A stretch of 64,000 nt of DNA from Paenibacillus agaridevorans (GTDB taxonomy: Bacteria > Bacillota > Bacilli > Paenibacillales > Paenibacillaceae): assembly GCF_003112455.1 (NCBI RefSeq), contig NZ_BDQX01000028.1:1-64000 (forward strand), read 5' to 3'. This document shows, piece by piece, positions 34,201-42,623 of the stretch (positions are counted from its first letter, which is position 1; the number at the start of each line of letters is the position of its first letter). The notes under the pieces are model-generated. The model was not told where the DNA came from, ran no database searches, and worked only from the letters and a program-made list of their open reading frames with translations. Both the position numbers and the translations under genes were made by a program.

Positions 34201-37122
34201 GCCCGGCAGAAAATAATCGCTCCCCCATAACGTGCCTTCATTGCCGTCTACCGCTTTATCTTCGCTGACGCTAGGGGCTTCGGCTCCAGAAGAAGATGCC
34301 GGTTTGCCGAGCGCCAGGTTCACTTTGACCGGGGGCTCTCCCCCCGGTGTGACATGCTGTATGATGCCGTCCGACACGACGACCTCCCAGCCGTTCGGTA
34401 CCGTGATCTCATAGACGCCAGGGCTCACCGCAACCAAATCCGGCTCGTCGATTTCCCTGCTTGCGGTCACGGTATATCGATCTCCGGCGTACACCACGTC
34501 TCTCATTCCCGCATAGGACAATTCGGAGGGCAAATCGGGACGGATGCTCAATCCTTCCGTTCCCGGTGCAAGCCCGAGAAATCCGCTGGACATAACGAGC
34601 GGCACAATGCCGGACTCGGGAAAATCCTTGATAATGCCATAGATGAAGTCCCAGCCGACGGCATTGAGCGGATTGCGGCGAAGTTCGTCTTCCTGAAACT
34701 CCGTAATAATCGTCTTCATGCGGGCAAACGCGCTGTCGGCGCCTATTTTAGCAATCCGTCCCATCATATCATCGTAAGCCGTATAGAAGATTACGCCCCC
34801 GTTTTGTATATGTCCGCCGTAGTAGGCGTTGCCGTTCGGAAACAACCCGCTCCCGTAATTTCCGTACCACCAATAGGGAGAGTCGGATTCGATCGCCTTG
34901 GTGATCGTTCTGGGCGCAAGATCAAGCGCGTAGATATCGCTTCCCTGGGAAGTATCGCCGGCGACGATGCGCTTTCCGTCCAGCCAGTCGTAGATCGTGC
35001 GCGCTTTCCCCGTATCCGCCAGTCCGTATTCCACCGCCATCGTATTGACGAGCGTAAATCCGTAGTCGCGTTTGACGCCATTGATATCGATCGAAGCGAC
35101 ATACCTTCCTTTAGCGGGATCCCAGAACGTGCTGTTGAATCGAGTTTTCAGCGTGCTGGCGTAGCTGCGGTATGCGCTCGCATTGGCGGGATAACCAAGC
35201 GCATCTTCCAGTCCGGCCATATTGTTCAACGCTTCATAGAACAAAATATTAGCGTAGGCATCCTTGTACCCGAACGGGAAGTTATCCCAGTAGTTGGACG
35301 GCAATCCCGTCTCGGTCGCGTCATGTCCGGGCTCGTCGAAGATGAACACGCCGGACTGGCTGTCTATTCGATCCACATAATAATCGATGGACTTGCGAAG
35401 CTTATCCATCAGATTGTTGACCCCGGGCGGATGAGCCGGTGCATTGGGATTCGTGAGCGGCGGCAGCGGATCGGTCAGGAGCGACTGGTCCTGCGTCCAC
35501 ATGAAGTACGTATAAACGCTCATCACGTACAAGGCGTTGTACGTATTGTGCTTGGATACGTCTAGATGCTCCTCGCCCCTTGCGTGCGCCCAAACGTAGC
35601 CGTCCGGATTCATCGGCTTCTCGTAAATCATTTCCTTGAACTGCCGCTTCAGCTTGTCTTCATCCGTCCAGCTCAGCTTCTGGGCATTCCACTGCAGCCA
35701 TTCCGTCGAAGGGATGCCGAGGATGCCCCCCGGTCCGATCGTCCACCTTGAGCCTTGCGGCGACAACTCGTTGTTGGCCAGTCCGTATATCGTCCACATG
35801 TTGCTCCAGGCCGCATCGAACTGGCCGCCTTTGGACGTGAAAAACTTCGTGCCTTCCTCCCCGAAAAATTCCACTTCCGCAAGCTGGAAGCGGGTATTGG
35901 CGTCGTAGCCGATCCGATCGCTGAACAATCGCACGTAGCGGGCGGCGATCCCGCCCGTTTCGACGACTTGGGGCACGTTCCCCGGGTTCGGATAAACCTC
36001 GTGTACACGCGCCGGCAGATCGAACCAGGCTGCGTTATCATTGCTGTACTGCAGCTTGAGCGCCAGGGGAAAACCTTCCCCTGCGGCCCGCGGCGTAATT
36101 TTGACGCTGTCGAGGGTCATTACGCTGCCCATGTCGAACGCGAGCCACTGCGGCGCAGCGCCGCCTGTCCCCGCGCCGCTGGACCAATACGACGAGGAGT
36201 TGCCGTCGATCGCCTTCGACGCCGCGAAGGAGGCCGCGTCCTCCGAAGAAGCGCTTGCAAGAACCGGAATGATGCTGTTGTCCGGTAACGCATTGCCCGT
36301 GACGGTCACCTCGATCGCGGGAGACCATGCGGCGGCCGGCTCGCCGTAAATATCGTAAGCCAGCACTTTAACCTCATAAACTCCCGGCTCGTTATAGGCA
36401 TGGGAACTCCGTCCGCTCGCTCCTCCGCCCGGGGGTGTCGGCGCGGTTGGACTGCTGAAGGTTTGCGTACCGTCCCCCCAATCGAACAAATATTTGACCA
36501 TCCCTTTATCCGCCGGATCCACGCGTTCCGCTTGAGCTTCGAACTCCATCGATTGACCGGTGACGCCGGTCGTCGGACCGGCCGGCGCTCCCGCCGGCTC
36601 GGGAGCAATGGACACGTACGCTTCAGCCAAGTAGTCGTAATTTTGCGGAACGCCGTTATGGTAAGCGACGACCCCCGGCATATCGCTGCCCAGGTGAGCC
36701 CATACGCCGACCGTTTCGACCGGGTCGCTGAGCTGCCACAAGTAATCTCCCGCCGGCTGAGCGGGGAAATCCAATTCCAGCCAAGCGTTATCCTCGAAGT
36801 TGACAAACTCTTGCGAGGCAATCGGCGTGCCTGCCACTGTTGTCGCATAATCCGTATCCCAGCTGAATAGCTTAAGCGTTAAGTTGCCTATCGCATTGCT
36901 CCAGCTCGGAGACGCAACCCGAAGCCGACTGAAGCTCTGCGTAGTGAACTTCTGGCCGCGCGTCTCCCCCGTCTGGATCTGTCCCGGCGATAGCTGCAAC
37001 GCCTCATACTGTTTGACCCACCCTCCGGCAGCGGCCAGCGAAACGGCCGGCGCCACCAAGGCTGAACTGACGACAAGCGTGAACATGATGCAATACAACG
37101 CAATACGTTGAAATTGTTTCAT
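31225..37122 (-). CDS. Giant multidomain glycosidase: PKD, CBM32, six-hairpin domain, CBM32, GH20, LamG, CBM32
   Basis: A 1965-residue exported protein. In order: signal peptide (1-31); beta domain (35-175); PKD (about 180-277, FDWGDG, AYNEPGVYEVKVLAYD); F5/8-type CBM32 (285-420); an (alpha/alpha)6 six-hairpin region (430-880; WLQWNAQKLSWTDE, NYWDNFPFGYKDAYAN) resembling GH63-like or MGH1-like enzymes; CBM32 (935-1075); GH20 N-domain (about 1165-1290); GH20 barrel (about 1300-1620) with the catalytic pair D1457-E1458 in HIATDEY; LamG (1645-1825); CBM32 (1830-1965). GH20 enzymes release terminal N-acetylhexosamine using the substrate's acetamido group. No SLH anchor is seen. It follows the third binding-protein gene by 15 bp and is probably co-expressed with that transporter. 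The specificity of the first catalytic domain is unknown. Confidence 0.88.
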   Translation of the reverse strand: MKQFQRIALYCIMFTLVVSSALVAPAVSLAAAGGWVKQYEALQLSPGQIQTGETRGQKFTTQSFSRLRVASPSWSNAIGNLTLKLFSWDTDYATTVAGTPIASQEFVNFEDNAWLELDFPAQPAGDYLWQLSDPVETVGVWAHLGSDMPGVVAYHNGVPQNYDYLAEAYVSIAPEPAGAPAGPTTGVTGQSMEFEAQAERVDPADKGMVKYLFDWGDGTQTFSSPTAPTPPGGGASGRSSHAYNEPGVYEVKVLAYDIYGEPAAAWSPAIEVTVTGNALPDNSIIPVLASASSEDAASFAASKAIDGNSSSYWSSGAGTGGAAPQWLAFDMGSVMTLDSVKITPRAAGEGFPLALKLQYSNDNAAWFDLPARVHEVYPNPGNVPQVVETGGIAARYVRLFSDRIGYDANTRFQLAEVEFFGEEGTKFFTSKGGQFDAAWSNMWTIYGLANNELSPQGSRWTIGPGGILGIPSTEWLQWNAQKLSWTDEDKLKRQFKEMIYEKPMNPDGYVWAHARGEEHLDVSKHNTYNALYVMSVYTYFMWTQDQSLLTDPLPPLTNPNAPAHPPGVNNLMDKLRKSIDYYVDRIDSQSGVFIFDEPGHDATETGLPSNYWDNFPFGYKDAYANILFYEALNNMAGLEDALGYPANASAYRSYASTLKTRFNSTFWDPAKGRYVASIDINGVKRDYGFTLVNTMAVEYGLADTGKARTIYDWLDGKRIVAGDTSQGSDIYALDLAPRTITKAIESDSPYWWYGNYGSGLFPNGNAYYGGHIQNGGVIFYTAYDDMMGRIAKIGADSAFARMKTIITEFQEDELRRNPLNAVGWDFIYGIIKDFPESGIVPLVMSSGFLGLAPGTEGLSIRPDLPSELSYAGMRDVVYAGDRYTVTASREIDEPDLVAVSPGVYEITVPNGWEVVVSDGIIQHVTPGGEPPVKVNLALGKPASSSGAEAPSVSEDKAVDGNEGTLWGSDYFLPGPDDAWLAVDLGSVKAFNNVVIKWGDAYAGQYKLLVSDDQATWTNVMDNDAILTGLGGTESIYFDTVSARYVKFQGIERSPVNGHLFGYVIAELEVYHEQDELKVIADSIAQIPAIAQGQPAIVMPEVPAGYKVSVYGSDRQPVIDLTGSIHAPLTDAQVSLLFQVEDEHDPGRKAVSSNVMVTVPGQHTQVSGLNEEPGVIPSLREWYGGTGSFELSTSSRIVVNPLNSAALETTASITKADLEDLNGYDLNIVYGTPGPGDIYLSLDSSLEHLGDEGYLFEAQDYVSIKSADVQGAFYGTRTVLQILKQDSELRRIPKGTARDYPKYETRGLMLDVARKFYTIDFLRDYVKLMSWYKMNFFQIHLNDDIGQNGKPFDDGTFSAFRLESDLYPNLTSQTGSYTKQEFRELQQLGMDYGVNIVPEFETPGHSGAFINYDPLLGSQTYLDIRREETVQFVKSLYDEYLDGSNPTFIGPDVHIATDEYKVHTQDDVEAFRAYTDTLIGYINSKGKRPHLWGGLKAFDGDTPISNAATMDIWHTPYGGPEQAIDAGYEIVNADSMYTYMIPTMKDYLDSRLLYNEWEPNKWETVVLPYGHPKLKGGKFAFWNDVSHASGVSMHDSHERMLPAVQTLSEKTWTGTRADKDFAQFERRASAIGDAPNADISHKLQVDNPNGKVIEYRFENNYTDNSGNGFDGTGNNVTYAAGKFGQGIQFGGGSSYVQTPLRSLGFGWTVSMWVKPDAGNPSNAVLMESPEGQLKLKQGTTGKLGFSKENYNSVFNYQVPTGIWTHLVLTGDRNGTTLYVNGDEYVERLEGETLETFVLPLQRIGSATNSFQGTIDQVTIHNRTLGQIEQINLALNKPVSSSGAEAPSVSNDKAVDGLDGTRWGSDYFLPNPGNAWLTVDLGAEQEIGKAVIKWGDAYAAQFKLLVSDDQVNWTNVMENDAVLLGQDGAQTIHFNPITARYVKWQGIARTPVNGHFFGYVIHELEVY

Positions 37123-37137
37123 TACCCCACCGCCTTG

Positions 37138-38763
37138 TTATTTGATGAATCCGAGCTCCTTGAACTGCTGCTCCGTGCTGTCGAGAAGCTGCTGACCGCC
37201 CGCGGCGAGCCAAGCTTTCTTGAACGCCTCATAATTCGTATCTTTACCCAGAATATAGGTGATGTCGAACTGCTGCTGAAGCTTCGATACGTCGCTAATC
37301 AGTTGCGGGTCGAGATGCAGGAACGATTCAAAGTTTTGATACGTCGGCGCGTTCATCGTCTGCTGGTCCAACTCAAGCATTTTTTGTTCAATTTTCCCCG
37401 CTTCCTTGGCGGTGCTTTGCAGCACGCCGTCGCGATTGGTGGCGATCCAGGTGCCGTAATCCCAGGCGCCCGGGAATTTGACCCGATAGTTTTCCGGATC
37501 GTTTCTATGGTCGCTAAAGAACTTCGCGCCCCCATCCAGATCGACGACTTTCTCGTCCGTAACACCTACGCCCCACCGCAAAGCCCAATAACCTTCGTTC
37601 GGATAGGCGACACCGTCGATCAGCTGCAAAATGCGGTCCAGCTTCTCGGGATCTTTGGCCGCCTGCGCGGAAATGCTCAGCATGCCGCCGACGGGAGCGG
37701 ACGGGTAATGCTTCCCTCCGATTTCGGAACCTTTGGGCATCGGCAAGTTCGTCCACATATCCGCCGCCTTGCCCGTTCCTGTGTCGTTCATGTCATATTC
37801 GGATACGAGAACGCCCGGATACCAATCGACGCCAATTTTATCCGTAACCAGCTTGGCTCCCTTCTGCCCCCAGCTTTGGGTATACCAGTCCGGATCGATC
37901 ACCTTCTCCTTGTATAGCCGGCTCATGAATTCGAGAAATTGCTGATGGGTGCCGTTCAAGATCGAATGATCCGCTTTGTTGTCCGAGACGATGAATCCGC
38001 CCGGCCCGTACATCGCTGCCAGGTTGCCGGCGACATTAAGCCCCTTGCCTTCGCCGGCCGAGCTGATGCCCCACGTATCGTCCTTGCCGTTGCCGTCCGG
38101 GTCGTTGAACGTGAATTGCTTGAGTACCTCGAACAGCTCTTCGTCGGTTGTCGGCATCTGCAGGCTCAGATTATCCAGCCAGTCCTTGCGAATTTTGAAT
38201 GACCAGTTGCTTAAATCCGGCTGTTTCGGAAGCGCGATCATTTTTCCGTCTTGGCTGACGAATACTTTCATGGCGTCGTCCAGTGCGCCGGCAAGGGTCG
38301 GAACCTTGTCGAGATAAGGCGTCCAGTCGTCTAGAAGCACGCCCTGGTTGTAGAGCTTCTGGAGCAAGCTGCGGTCGCCGCTGAAGATAATATCCGGCGG
38401 TTCGCTTGCAAAGCGGGTAAGCAGCTTGCTTTCGAAATCGGGGGCTACGATATTCGTCAGCTTGAAATCCACATTGTACTTGTCGCTGATCCATTTCTTA
38501 AACGGATCCTGTTCGTCGGTCGGTGTATTCACCCATCCTCCTTCCATCAATTCAATGGTAATCCGCTTTTCGTAATTGCCGGAATCCGTACTGCCTCCTT
38601 TCGATGGATCTTCCCCGGCTGGCGAACTGGCGCCGCCGCTCGACGGTTCACTGCCGGTTCCGATTGACGATCCGGCTTTGTCAGAGCTCGAGCAACCCGC
38701 CAGCATTAAAGCGATTGCCATAAATACAACTACGAACGTATTAAGCCTCTTTCGGTTATGCAT
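37138..38763 (-). CDS. Extracellular sugar-binding lipoprotein (third ABC system)
   Basis: A 541-residue lipoprotein with an LAGC lipobox and a long Ser/Gly/Pro linker. LplA/YtcQ-type blocks include FASEPPDIIFSGD, FNDPDGNGKDDTWGI and the ending LAAGGQQLLDSTEQQFKELG. GAGGAGG precedes the ATG by 10 nt. It lies 33 bp below its permease and 15 bp above the giant GH20 gene in a four-gene leftward operon, so its ligand is likely an oligosaccharide made by that enzyme, possibly containing N-acetylhexosamine; this is inference from context. Confidence 0.92.
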   Translation of the reverse strand: MHNRKRLNTFVVVFMAIALMLAGCSSSDKAGSSIGTGSEPSSGGASSPAGEDPSKGGSTDSGNYEKRITIELMEGGWVNTPTDEQDPFKKWISDKYNVDFKLTNIVAPDFESKLLTRFASEPPDIIFSGDRSLLQKLYNQGVLLDDWTPYLDKVPTLAGALDDAMKVFVSQDGKMIALPKQPDLSNWSFKIRKDWLDNLSLQMPTTDEELFEVLKQFTFNDPDGNGKDDTWGISSAGEGKGLNVAGNLAAMYGPGGFIVSDNKADHSILNGTHQQFLEFMSRLYKEKVIDPDWYTQSWGQKGAKLVTDKIGVDWYPGVLVSEYDMNDTGTGKAADMWTNLPMPKGSEIGGKHYPSAPVGGMLSISAQAAKDPEKLDRILQLIDGVAYPNEGYWALRWGVGVTDEKVVDLDGGAKFFSDHRNDPENYRVKFPGAWDYGTWIATNRDGVLQSTAKEAGKIEQKMLELDQQTMNAPTYQNFESFLHLDPQLISDVSKLQQQFDITYILGKDTNYEAFKKAWLAAGGQQLLDSTEQQFKELGFIK

Positions 38764-38796
38764 GGAAATGCCGCCTCCTCATATTTTTTATACTTG

Positions 38797-39675
38797 TTAG
38801 CCTTTGACCGCCCCAAGGTACATGCCTTTCGTAAAATGCTTTTGCAAAAAAGGATAGACGCACAGAATGGGGATGGTGCCGAAAACGACAAGCGCCATTT
38901 TCAACGTTTCGATCGAAACCCGGTTGTGCGCATTCATCGCGTACGATGCCTGGCCGAGATTTTGCTGCACGGACAAGCTGGCGTTCGTAAACATGTTGCG
39001 AATCAGCAATTGCAGCGGATGCAGCTGAGCGTTATCGATATAGATCAAAGAATCGAACCACGAGTTCCAATGACCTACCGCGGTGAACAGCCCGATTGCC
39101 GCCATAGCCGGCGCAGCCATCGGGATCATGATCGCCCACATGAGTCTCCCTTCTCCGGCGCCGTCGATTTTGGCCGATTCCTCCATCTCCTCCGGCAAGT
39201 TTTCGAAAAACTGCTTCAATACGAGCACGCTCCAGCTGTCCACCATCGAAGGAATAATTAACGCCCAGATCGTGTTCAGCATCTGAAGATCTCTCACCAC
39301 AAGATAGGAAGGAATCAGTCCGCCGCCGAACAAAATCGTGACAAGGACAGCGAACAGCAACGCTTTCCTCCCAGGCAGCGACTTTCTTGAAACGGCATAG
39401 GCAAGGATCGTCGTCATCGATAACGTGAGCGCGGTGCCGAGCACCGTTCGGATCATGCTCACGAACAGCGCCTGCGTGAATGCGGTGCCTGCAAGCAAGC
39501 GCTCATAGGCCATCAATGTCGGTTTTTCCGGCCAGAGGATGAATCCGCCCTTTTCCATCCACTCCTGTTCGTTTACCAATGACCCATTTATGACATACCA
39601 AAGCGGCACAAGCGAAAGAATGGTGATCAGTAAGACAATGGAGGCCGCCGTCCATTGGTAAACCCTTTCCGACAT
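38797..39675 (-). CDS. Carbohydrate ABC transporter permease (MalG/LplC type)
   Basis: The 292-residue membrane subunit has the EAA loop EMEESAKIDGAGEGRLMWAI and ends LQKHFTKGMYLGAVKG. AAGGAGG precedes the ATG by 7 nt. It lies 12 bp below the partner permease, in the third ABC operon. Confidence 0.92.
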   Translation of the reverse strand: MSERVYQWTAASIVLLITILSLVPLWYVINGSLVNEQEWMEKGGFILWPEKPTLMAYERLLAGTAFTQALFVSMIRTVLGTALTLSMTTILAYAVSRKSLPGRKALLFAVLVTILFGGGLIPSYLVVRDLQMLNTIWALIIPSMVDSWSVLVLKQFFENLPEEMEESAKIDGAGEGRLMWAIMIPMAAPAMAAIGLFTAVGHWNSWFDSLIYIDNAQLHPLQLLIRNMFTNASLSVQQNLGQASYAMNAHNRVSIETLKMALVVFGTIPILCVYPFLQKHFTKGMYLGAVKG

Positions 39676-39687
39676 GCGAATACCTCC

Positions 39688-40605
39688 TTACCAAATTCCA
39701 GTTCCGACCGTTCTCTTGGAAACGGCGTTCGCGACCAGGATCAGAACAAGCCCGATGGCCGACTGAAACAACGAAACCGCCGTCGCCATGCTGTACTGCA
39801 GCTCATTGAGTCCTTGCCTGTAAACATAAGTATCGATGATGTCTCCAACGCTGTAGGTTGCCGGGTTATAAAACAGCAGGATTTGTTCCCCTCCCGCACT
39901 CAGCACGCCCCCAAGAGATAGCGTCAACAAAAATACCATGACGTGGCGAATGCCCGGCAGCGTGATGTGCCATATCCGCTTGAGCGGTCCCGCTCCGTCG
40001 ATTTTCGCCGCGTCGTACAGCGTAGAATCGATCATCGTCAATCCGGCCATGTAAATGATCGTCCCCCAACCGATTTCTTTCCAGATAGCGGAGCTTACAA
40101 TAAGTGGCCGGAACCATTCGGGCGCCATCAGAAAGTTTTGCACGTCGCCTCCGAATTGTTGAATGATCTGATTGATCAGGCCCGTATTGGAAAACAAGGC
40201 GAATATGAGCCCGTACATCACGACCCACGAAAAGAAATGGGGAATGTACAGTATCGTCTGGCTTACCCTGCGAATGAACCTGGACTGCAGATCGTACAGC
40301 AGAATGGCCAGGATAATGGGCGGAAAAAAACCGAACAAGAGCCGCAATAAACTGATGATTACCGTATTGGACAACACCTGATAAAATTCGTCCTTGGCGA
40401 AAATATAGGTGAAATTGTCCCAGCCCACCCACTCGCTTCCCCATACTCCGCCCAGCAGATTGTACTTTTTGAACGCGAGCACAAACTGCAGGAACATCGG
40501 ATAATAACGCATCACCCCGTAATAAATCAGGATCGGGGCAATCAGCAAATAAAGAAACCAGAACCTTCGTATGCGAATGATGAGCTTTGGTTGCGTATGC
40601 TTCAC
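39688..40605 (-). CDS. Carbohydrate ABC transporter permease (MalF/LplB type)
   Basis: The 305-residue membrane subunit has about six membrane segments, MRYYPMFLQFVLAFKKYNL near the N-terminus and the EAA loop LYDAAKIDGAGPLKRIWHIT. The start is GTG at 40605, directly behind a purine run (AGAAGGGGG), closer than ideal; I see no better in-frame start. It is the first gene of the third operon and is divergent from the YesM/YesN pair that probably regulates it. Confidence 0.9.
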   Translation of the reverse strand: MKHTQPKLIIRIRRFWFLYLLIAPILIYYGVMRYYPMFLQFVLAFKKYNLLGGVWGSEWVGWDNFTYIFAKDEFYQVLSNTVIISLLRLLFGFFPPIILAILLYDLQSRFIRRVSQTILYIPHFFSWVVMYGLIFALFSNTGLINQIIQQFGGDVQNFLMAPEWFRPLIVSSAIWKEIGWGTIIYMAGLTMIDSTLYDAAKIDGAGPLKRIWHITLPGIRHVMVFLLTLSLGGVLSAGGEQILLFYNPATYSVGDIIDTYVYRQGLNELQYSMATAVSLFQSAIGLVLILVANAVSKRTVGTGIW

Positions 40606-40618
40606 CCCCCTTCTTTTC

Positions 40619-40646
40619 TATAATTGTAAGGACATATCGAATTATA
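40619..40646. promoter_or_regulatory. Dyad with TATAAT boxes on both strands, between divergent operons
   Basis: TATAATT (40619-40625) and AATTATA (40640-40646) form perfect 7-bp arms, so each strand carries a consensus -10 hexamer pointing at its own operon. Neither has a recognisable -35 at 16-18 bp, which suits activator-dependent promoters. It may instead be a chance AT-rich dyad. Confidence 0.4.
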
Positions 40647-40661
40647 AAAAAGGAGGATATA

Positions 40662-40703
40662 ATGACAAAAAGGAACATGAATTGTCCAGCTCCGTTTGGA
40701 TAA
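40662..40703 (+). CDS. Possible 13-codon leader peptide upstream of the YesM gene
   Basis: An ideal ribosome site AAGGAGG stands 5-6 nt before ATG 40662, which opens a 13-codon frame (MTKRNMNCPAPFG) ending in TAA at 40701, 54 nt before the kinase start. The site is stronger than that of the kinase itself, which starts at TTG. It may be a regulatory leader peptide controlling kinase translation or a chance reading frame; there is no homology to judge by. Confidence 0.4.
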   Translation: MTKRNMNCPAPFG

Positions 40704-40757
40704 TTGCGGAAACCGGGCGCATGCGTTATATGTTAAATAGGAGGGAGTCGATTCGCA

Positions 40758-42623
40758 TTGGGCACAATCGGACTGAACCATAAGCATTGGCCGATTTTTC
40801 TAAAAATCACTGTGGTGTTTTCGGTCATGGTAACCGTTATTATATTGGTGACGGGATTGATGTCCTACCAAATCTACCGTCAAAGCATGGAGCGGCAAAT
40901 CGGCGAATTTGTTCCGCAGGTTCTTCTGCAGGCCAACCGGCAAGTGGAGAGCTATGTAAACGATTTGACGACGGTTTTGCAAGCCGCCCTGGTATCTCCC
41001 TACGATAAAGTGACGTTCGAAGCGTTCCGCGAAATCAACCGCAGCCAAACCACGCCTACGCTGGAAACGACGCTGAAGCTTCATGAACTGGTGGAATTGA
41101 TCAAATTTCGCCTGAAGGACCGCATGCACGGCGTAACGTTCTATACTCCGAAAGGGGACGCTTACGTCTATGAATACACGGGCGGGATGTGGATGAACGA
41201 CCGTCCCTACGAGACTCGGCCCTGGTTCGGGAAACTGGATCTGGACGATTTCTCTCCGCTTGTGCTCGGTACGGTGCGGCAGCCTTCCGGCAACATCGGG
41301 CATGCCGGCAACAACTTTTTCTTCTCTGTCATTCAGCCGGTCCGTCTTCCCGGCAGCAAGGAGCTGATCGGCGTCATCCAGCTGTTCGGCATGTTGGAAG
41401 CGCTTAAAGCGATAATGAACGGCATTGATCTCGGTCCGGGTTCCAGCCTGTACATTCTCGATCATGAAGATAACATCGTGTACGCTCCGGCACTAGACCA
41501 GCTTGGGAAGCGCTGGAATTCCGCTTACGGCATCGACGCCTCCCGGGAATCCTCCGGATCCCGTTCCGACGTATTCCGGCAGGACGGCAACGCGTATCTG
41601 GTCAGTCACCACCGATCTCCCGAGACGGGATGGACGATTATCGGAATTACGCCCCAGCAAAATTTCAGCAAAGGGATTTCAACCGTTCGCATATGGACCG
41701 TTGTCTGGATCGTTCTCGGCGTACTGGCGGCCGCTTTGCTGTCCGTCATGGTATCCTATACGTTTACCGGCCGTTTGCGGAAGCTGAGCAGGCAAATTCG
41801 CACGGTACAGCTGGATGAGCTTCATCTGAAGCTGGGCAATGTCCAGTACGACGAAATCGGCTATTTGTCCGATTCGTTTCGTACAATGATCAACCGCATC
41901 CGCAACCTGGTCGAGGAAGTTTGGAAGACGAAGCTGTTGAAGCAGGAGGCGGAAATCAAAGCGTTATACAGTCAAATCAATCCGCATTTTTTGTACAACG
42001 TGCTGGAAACGATTCGCATGACCGTAAAGAAAGGAGATGCGGACGAAGCGGAGGCGGCGCTCGTCTCGCTCGGCCACGTGTTCCGCTATCAGGTGCTGCA
42101 AAAAAACGATCTGGTTGCGCTTCGCACGGAATTAGAATTTATCGGACAATATTTGTACATTCAGCAGTTGCGGTTCGGCGACCAGTTGGAAGTGGAGCTT
42201 GATATTGCGCCCGAGACAAACGAGGTGCTGATCCCCCGCATGATCATTCAGCCGATCGTCGAAAATGCGCTGAAGCACGGTCGGTCGCCTTCCGATTACT
42301 CCATCCGTTTGACCGTACGCGTAAGGCTGGACGAAGGCCGGCTTATGGTGATCATCATTGATGAAGGCGCCGGGATGACGACGGACAGGCTGAACAAGGT
42401 GCTGATCGGTATGGAGGAAGATTTCTCATCCGGACATCGCATCGGTCTCGCCAACGTCTATCAGCGCATCAAACATATATACGGCGAGCAAGGGAGCATG
42501 TCGATTCAAAGCGAGGAAGAAGTAGGTACGATCGTCAGCATTTCACTGTCGGCGGCCAGGTCGCTTGCCGCCGATCCATTCCCGGAAGGAGCTGCTATTG
42601 ATGAAAGTACTCGTCGTCGATGA
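40758..42623 (+). CDS. YesM-type sensor histidine kinase
   Basis: A 621-residue membrane kinase. Segments at about 13-36 and 311-335 flank an extracellular dCache-like sensor (about 37-305). A HAMP linker follows, then the His_kinase box YSQINPHFLYN with H410, the N box IIQPIVENALKHG and the G1 box DEGAGM. The start is TTG at 40758 after an AGGAGGGAG site. Its final 23 bp overlap the YesN gene, which is its partner. The pair diverges from the third ABC operon, its likely target. Confidence 0.92.
   Translation: MGTIGLNHKHWPIFLKITVVFSVMVTVIILVTGLMSYQIYRQSMERQIGEFVPQVLLQANRQVESYVNDLTTVLQAALVSPYDKVTFEAFREINRSQTTPTLETTLKLHELVELIKFRLKDRMHGVTFYTPKGDAYVYEYTGGMWMNDRPYETRPWFGKLDLDDFSPLVLGTVRQPSGNIGHAGNNFFFSVIQPVRLPGSKELIGVIQLFGMLEALKAIMNGIDLGPGSSLYILDHEDNIVYAPALDQLGKRWNSAYGIDASRESSGSRSDVFRQDGNAYLVSHHRSPETGWTIIGITPQQNFSKGISTVRIWTVVWIVLGVLAAALLSVMVSYTFTGRLRKLSRQIRTVQLDELHLKLGNVQYDEIGYLSDSFRTMINRIRNLVEEVWKTKLLKQEAEIKALYSQINPHFLYNVLETIRMTVKKGDADEAEAALVSLGHVFRYQVLQKNDLVALRTELEFIGQYLYIQQLRFGDQLEVELDIAPETNEVLIPRMIIQPIVENALKHGRSPSDYSIRLTVRVRLDEGRLMVIIIDEGAGMTTDRLNKVLIGMEEDFSSGHRIGLANVYQRIKHIYGEQGSMSIQSEEEVGTIVSISLSAARSLAADPFPEGAAIDESTRRR

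Noticed and set aside
34354-35565. 403-residue plus-strand open frame inside the giant GH20 gene
   Set aside because: Antisense to the well-supported six-hairpin region; no homology pattern and no start signal.
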